A DNA stretch of 64,000 bases, from positions 1 to 64,000 of the forward strand of contig CAZWYY010000004.1 in NCBI GenBank assembly GCA_964638895.1. Reading direction: 5' to 3'. A model generated the notes under the pieces. The model worked only from the letters and a program-made list of their open reading frames with translations, ran no database searches and was not told the origin of the DNA. The first letter of the stretch is position 1; each line of letters begins with the position of its first letter. Below, in pieces: positions 59,331-64,000 of the stretch. This DNA is from JAFGGG01 sp964638895 (GTDB lineage Bacteria > Spirochaetota > Spirochaetia > SZUA-6 > RPPD01). The translations under genes were made by a program, and so were the position numbers.

Positions 59331-60225
59331 GGAAAAAACCACGGTCAGTGTTTTGGCACCCGCTAAACTCAATCTGCACCTTGATATCACGGGAATACGT
59401 GCGGACGGGTATCATGAGTTGATCTCCTTGTTTCAGATGATCTCATTGTATGATGAACTGACTGTCTCTTGTGAGTCTGGAAAACATGCCATAGAGACGG
59501 AGGGTTTCGGACGCATTCCCAGGGAACGGAATCTGGCATACAAAGCCGCAGCGGCCTTCAAACAAGCTGTGGGCATAACCGCGGGGGTGCGGATACGCGC
59601 ACGTAAAAATATCCCAGTCGGCGCCGGTCTGGGCGGCGGCTCGAGTGATGCGGCCGCCGTGCTGCGCGCCTTGAATGATGTATATGATACCCCCCTCTCC
59701 GACGAAGAACTGGCCCGGTTGGGCCGTGACCTGGGGAGCGATGTCGGTTTCTTTTTGAACTGCGCATGCGCGATTGTTACGGGAAGGGGAGAATCTATTT
59801 TCCCCGTACGTCCGCGCCTTGATCTGGAATACCTTGTGGTTGTTCCGGGTTTTAGTATCAATACAACAGAAGCGTATGCCTGGTTTGACGGGTGGCCTTC
59901 ACCCGCACCATATAGAAGCGTATCACCCGCCGAGCTGATTTCGCTGTATACCTCAACCCCCCCCAACCGATGGCCTTTTTTTAATTCCTTTCTGCCCGTA
60001 ATTCTTCACCGGTATCCTGAGATGGATTCCCTGCTGTGTGACCTGAAAGCCGCAGGTGATGAGTATGTGGGGTTATCCGGAAGCGGGTCCGCTTTTTTTG
60101 CCGTACGGCCACTGACCGCTTCAAGTCCCAAAGTGAAGCAGCGGTTGACAGGCACCTACACGAAGGTGATTAAGGCCTTACCCCTCAGCGCCCCCAGTAA
60201 GATAATCCCACTCCATATTGATTAA
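59320..60225 (+). CDS. ispE: 4-diphosphocytidyl-2-C-methyl-D-erythritol kinase
   Basis: A 301-residue GHMP kinase of the non-mevalonate isoprenoid pathway. Marks are LAPAKLNLHLDITGIRADGYHEL, VGAGLGGGSSDAAAVLRAL (ATP loop) and YVGLSGSGSAFFAV. Start ATG 59320 gives the usual beginning; the open frame extends upstream inside nadB. It may be cotranscribed with the nad genes through the 11-base overlap. Confidence 0.95.
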   Translation: MLSREKTTVSVLAPAKLNLHLDITGIRADGYHELISLFQMISLYDELTVSCESGKHAIETEGFGRIPRERNLAYKAAAAFKQAVGITAGVRIRARKNIPVGAGLGGGSSDAAAVLRALNDVYDTPLSDEELARLGRDLGSDVGFFLNCACAIVTGRGESIFPVRPRLDLEYLVVVPGFSINTTEAYAWFDGWPSPAPYRSVSPAELISLYTSTPPNRWPFFNSFLPVILHRYPEMDSLLCDLKAAGDEYVGLSGSGSAFFAVRPLTASSPKVKQRLTGTYTKVIKALPLSAPSKIIPLHID

Positions 60226-60246
60226 GTACATACTTTTTTATATAAT
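60218..60246 (+). promoter_or_regulatory. promoter of tRNA-Gln and downstream genes
   Basis: TTGATT (60218-60223), 17-base spacer, TATAAT (60241-60246). The predicted start near 60253 is 14 bases before the tRNA. rplY, pth and tilS may be read from it. Confidence 0.7.
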
Positions 60247-60266
60247 ACGACTTTAAAAAATTATTC

Positions 60267-60338
60267 TGGGACGTCGGCAAGCGGTAAGCCCCCGGTTTTT
60301 GGTACCGGTATTCGCAGGTTCGAATCCTGCCGTCCCAG
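60267..60338 (+). tRNA. tRNA-Gln (anticodon UUG)
   Basis: A 72-base tRNA. Acceptor TGGGACG pairs with CGTCCCA; anticodon stem CCGGT/ACCGG holds a seven-base loop with TTG; the T arm is GCAGG-TTCGAAT-CCTGC. The discriminator is G and CCA is not encoded. The unpaired-type U1-A72 end is typical of tRNA-Gln. Confidence 0.97.
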
Positions 60339-60371
60339 CTTGTAACCAAGTTTAACAAGGAGCTTTGCAAC

Positions 60372-61016
60372 ATGGATAAGAAAACACTTACGGTCTCTGA
60401 GCGTATCGCCAAGGGCAAGAGTATAAACCGCGGCCTGCGCCGTACAGGACAGATACCCGCGGTTATTTATGGTCACAATAAACCGGTAAGCATCTCACTT
60501 GATGAACATGAATTTGTGGGAAAATTCAAGGACATGCCGGAAAACGTGATCATTAACCTGGAAATGGGCGGTAAAAAATACGACGTCCTGATTAAGGACT
60601 TCCAGGAGGATATAGTAAAGGGTAAAATCACGCATATAGACTTTTTTGAAATCGAAAAGGGCAAGTTATTGCGTACTCATGTGCCCATTCACCTGCACGG
60701 CACGGCAATCGGCGTGAAAGAGGGAGGCCTTCTTGAGCACCTTCTGCATGAGGTGGAGATTGAGTGTCTGCCGCAGGATCTTCCCGAAACCATCCAGATC
60801 GATGTAACCGACCTGCAGGCCCACCAGTCCATACACGTAAAGGACATACCGGCCATGCAAGGGGTGAAAATTCTTAATTCACCCGACCAGGTGGTGTGTC
60901 TGGTCGAGGTGAAGGCGCTGGTTGAGGAAGAAGTAACGGAAGAGGTCGCTGCCGAGGAAGCAGCCGAAGGGGCTGAAGCCGAAGCGGAAAAAACCGAGGA
61001 AAAGGCGGAGGAGTAA
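60372..61016 (+). CDS. rplY: 50S ribosomal protein L25/CTC
   Basis: A 214-residue 5S-rRNA-binding protein of the long CTC type. N domain: RGLRRTGQIPAVIYGHNKPVSISLDEHEF; TL5 domain: THIDFFEIEKGKLLRTHVPIHLHG, ECLPQDLPETIQIDVTDL. The tail is a Glu/Ala-rich low-complexity segment of about 40 residues. It has AAGGAG before the ATG and is probably cotranscribed with the tRNA-Gln upstream and pth downstream. Confidence 0.97.
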   Translation: MDKKTLTVSERIAKGKSINRGLRRTGQIPAVIYGHNKPVSISLDEHEFVGKFKDMPENVIINLEMGGKKYDVLIKDFQEDIVKGKITHIDFFEIEKGKLLRTHVPIHLHGTAIGVKEGGLLEHLLHEVEIECLPQDLPETIQIDVTDLQAHQSIHVKDIPAMQGVKILNSPDQVVCLVEVKALVEEEVTEEVAAEEAAEGAEAEAEKTEEKAEE

Positions 61017-61022
61017 TCACTG
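61007..61022 (+). promoter_or_regulatory. Shine-Dalgarno and CTG start of pth
   Basis: GGAGGAG (61007-61013), six bases, then CTG 61020-61022. Between this and the rplY stop TAA (61014-61016, same frame) there is no ATG, GTG or TTG; the next standard codon, GTG 61083, would remove the conserved N-terminal strand. Confidence 0.7.
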
Positions 61023-61595
61023 CCACTTGTTGTCATTGGGCTGGGTAATCCGGGTCGTTCGTATTATTCCAACAGGCATAATGTGGGTTTTCGCGCGGTT
61101 GATGAGGTGGCGCAGGCCCTGAATATTAAAGTTACCAAGCCGTTTTTTCACAGCCGGTATCTTTTGGGTAAGGGCAGGCACAAGGGCAAAGAGATTTTCC
61201 TGGTGAAACCCCTTACCTTTATGAATAAATCCGGGGAGATTATACGGTCCGTACTTAAAAAAACCGGTGCAACCCTGCAGAACCTTGTTGTGGTGTACGA
61301 CAACCTGGACCTTCCGCCGGGCAGCTGCAAACTGAAAAATCAACACTCAACGGCAGGGCATAACGGACTGGAATCCGTGTTTGCGCATGTCAAATCAGCC
61401 GCCATCTTATGCATAGCTATCGGTATCGGGCGGCCCAGGTACAAATCACAGGTTATAAACTATGTGTTGAGCGATCCGTCGCCGGAGGAGTTGCCATTGA
61501 TCCGGGAGGCTATACAAAAAACAGCGGACGCCATCCTGCTTCTCCTTCGTGAACCTCCCCAGAAGGTGATGAATGTCCTTAACCAAAAATCCTGA
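61020..61595 (+). CDS. pth: peptidyl-tRNA hydrolase, probable CTG start
   Basis: A 191-residue enzyme that frees tRNA from dropped-off peptidyl-tRNA. The conserved beginning VVIGLGNPGRSYYSNRHNVGF includes Asn and catalytic His (RHNVGF), and KPLTFMNKSG, VYDNLDLPPG and STAGHNGLESV follow. The reading frame opens at the rplY stop codon, and the only start that keeps the essential first strand is CTG 61020, with GGAGGAG six bases before. The ORF from GTG 61083 would lack GLGNPG and the His region. Overlaps tilS by 23 bases. Confidence 0.93.
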   Translation: MPLVVIGLGNPGRSYYSNRHNVGFRAVDEVAQALNIKVTKPFFHSRYLLGKGRHKGKEIFLVKPLTFMNKSGEIIRSVLKKTGATLQNLVVVYDNLDLPPGSCKLKNQHSTAGHNGLESVFAHVKSAAILCIAIGIGRPRYKSQVINYVLSDPSPEELPLIREAIQKTADAILLLLREPPQKVMNVLNQKS

Positions 61596-63003
61596 ACAAT
61601 CGGTAATCGACGCGGTACGCAGGTTTTTGCGTGATTGGGAAATACCAAGGGGCAGCCGTATCGTTATCGGATTTTCCGGCGGTCCTGATTCCACCGCGCT
61701 ACTGCGAAGCCTTATCACCTTAAAGGGCGAATGGAAGTTTTCCCTGTGCTGTGCCTACCTGAATCACGGTCTGCGTAAAAAATCCGAACTTAAGCTGGAG
61801 ACCGATTTTATTACGAGTACGGCCTCCGCCTGCGGTGTGGAATGTGTCAGGCATGACCTGGCGGAGGGACATCTGGCGGCAAGGGCGCGTGCCCTGAAGC
61901 GCAGCCTGGAAGATCTGGCGCGCCGTGAGCGATATAGATTTTTTTCCGGGGTATTGGCAGAAAAACAATGGGACTACCTGGCCCTGGGACATACGGCGGA
62001 TGACCAGGTAGAGACATTGATTATGCGTGTTTTTCAGGGATCGGGCCCGCAGGGGTTAAGCGGCATCGGCGCAAAACGGGACCGTATCATACGGCCATTA
62101 CTGGCTTGTACACGCCGGAGTATTCTGGCGTATCTGGCCGCAATAGGCGCGGATTATTTCGAGGATTCCACAAATAGAAGCCCGCGGTTCCTGCGCAACA
62201 GGGTGCGGCATGAACTCATCCCCGTCATCAGCGGCATATTCCCCGGTTACAGAAGAGCCTTAGCCGTTTTTCAGGAAAAAAGCACATACACCAATGAGTT
62301 CATCCGGCATGCGGCGGAAGAACAACAGGCGTGGCGCTGGTCCGAAAACGGGTGCAGTACGGAGGCCGACGGTTTTTTCAACCTGGCGCCTGCCCTGCGT
62401 CTTTACGTACTCTACAGTCTGATCAACAGGTTTGTGGGGCCCAACAAGCCGGTATCAAAAACCAGGGTACCCTATAGGTTTTTAAGGCCACTGTTAACAA
62501 CGGGGCCCGCTCCCAAACCAAAGGTACTTGTACGCGGGTTCGGCCTTGTTGTATACCGGAAGGGAGACCGGCTTTTTTTAGAAAGAGATGTTGTCGTACC
62601 TGAAAAAAAAGATTATGTTATAGATGTAAAGCCCGACACTATCTATACTATCAATGGGAAGAAAACAAGGTTCATTTGCGTTTTTACCACGCAGGAAAAG
62701 AAGAACACGGCGTTTTCTTTAGCCGCGGACAAAATCAGTTGGCCAGTGATATTACGGACGCGCAGAGATGGTGACAGGATAGATTTTGGGTGGGGACATA
62801 AAAAACTAAAGAAATTATTTAATGAATGGAAGATCCCGCCGGCGGAAAGGAACGTGATTCCGATACTGGCTGATGAAAAAGGGATCATCGCCGTACTGGG
62901 AACCGTCTTTGGACTGAAAAACTTCTTTAGAAAAGGTGTTGCAATTAAAGATAATTTACATAAGAATGTGTTACATTGTATAATACATCAAGCGGAGCAA
63001 TAA
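61573..63003 (+). CDS. tilS: tRNA(Ile)-lysidine synthase
   Basis: A 476-residue enzyme that puts lysidine on C34 of tRNA-Ile(CAU), changing its identity to AUA reading. The PP-loop IGFSGGPDSTALL is near residue 35, LGHTADDQVET and NRSPRFLRNRVRHELIP follow, and the C-terminal substrate domain has RRDGDRIDFGWGHKKLKKLFNEWKIPPAERN. It begins inside pth and is followed by ftsH, the usual order in spirochaetes. Confidence 0.96.
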   Translation: MSLTKNPEQSVIDAVRRFLRDWEIPRGSRIVIGFSGGPDSTALLRSLITLKGEWKFSLCCAYLNHGLRKKSELKLETDFITSTASACGVECVRHDLAEGHLAARARALKRSLEDLARRERYRFFSGVLAEKQWDYLALGHTADDQVETLIMRVFQGSGPQGLSGIGAKRDRIIRPLLACTRRSILAYLAAIGADYFEDSTNRSPRFLRNRVRHELIPVISGIFPGYRRALAVFQEKSTYTNEFIRHAAEEQQAWRWSENGCSTEADGFFNLAPALRLYVLYSLINRFVGPNKPVSKTRVPYRFLRPLLTTGPAPKPKVLVRGFGLVVYRKGDRLFLERDVVVPEKKDYVIDVKPDTIYTINGKKTRFICVFTTQEKKNTAFSLAADKISWPVILRTRRDGDRIDFGWGHKKLKKLFNEWKIPPAERNVIPILADEKGIIAVLGTVFGLKNFFRKGVAIKDNLHKNVLHCIIHQAEQ

Positions 63004-63004
63004 T

Positions 63005-64000
<996 letters not shown>

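Overview
The window looks like a free-living or at least metabolically independent spirochaete chromosome of medium G+C. The evidence is two tandem FlaA periplasmic-flagellum sheath proteins, a flgF-flgG-flgA-flgI-flgJ basal-body operon that continues into a group-2 sigma factor and tsaD, many lax-lipobox lipoproteins, bactofilins, and a conserved ribosome/Obg/NadD/FtsH block. The order flgF, flgG, flgA, flgI, rpoS-like sigma, tsaD, and apt, rplU, prp, rpmA, obg, nadD, resembles what I recall of Borrelia burgdorferi (rpoS beside flgI). The base composition is not Borrelia-like. A complete nadC-nadA-nadB operon also argues against a strict host-dependent parasite. No prophage, insertion sequence or CRISPR array was seen, and genes are tightly packed.

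Layout. 0-5 kb: a TPR protein, a PilZ-like protein, a PfkB kinase, then a leftward infC-rpmI-rplT-zapB-like-zapA operon. 5.0-5.4 kb: the only gene-free stretch over 300 bases; it holds a nested multi-hairpin element exactly between two divergent promoters. 5.4-13 kb: ferritin-like protein, fba, a lipoprotein, flaA-flaA, a coiled-coil/bactofilin/cyclic-nucleotide-sensing kinase cluster and tRNA-Leu. 13-24 kb: DnaJ-TPR protein, SurA-like PPIase, nusB, TPR protein, second bactofilin, map, HtrA, a phosphoribosyltransferase, a beta-helix protein, and a leftward outer-membrane barrel/lipoprotein pair. 24-29 kb: smc with a membrane protein and a TPR lipoprotein. 29-34 kb: leftward lepB-PBP-maf, with a divergent LysM/M23 endopeptidase. 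35-42 kb: a bactofilin-like membrane protein, nnr cluster and secA. 42-50 kb: the flagellar operon, the sigma factor, a polysaccharide deacetylase and tsaD. 50-55 kb: apt, rplU-prp-rpmA-obg-nadD-yqeK-lytR-rsfS. 55-60 kb: nadCAB-ispE. 60-64 kb: tRNA-Gln, rplY, pth, tilS and the start of ftsH, which runs off the window.

The most interesting points are: (i) a perfect -24/-12 sigma-54 promoter directly before the RpoS-like sigma gene, suggesting that the RpoN-to-RpoS cascade known from Borrelia exists in a non-Borrelia spirochaete and is embedded next to the flagellar operon; (ii) a 247-base element of two perfect 18-bp hairpins inside an 11-bp closing stem, with apparent compensatory changes; (iii) several genes whose consensus promoters place the predicted transcript start almost on the start codon (secA, its divergent lipoprotein, nadC, a TPR gene), i.e. 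candidate leaderless mRNAs; (iv) pth, which seems to start with CTG; (v) an SMC without a recognisable canonical hinge. All promoter, start-codon and structure statements come from reading the sequence by eye; nothing was searched or folded by program.
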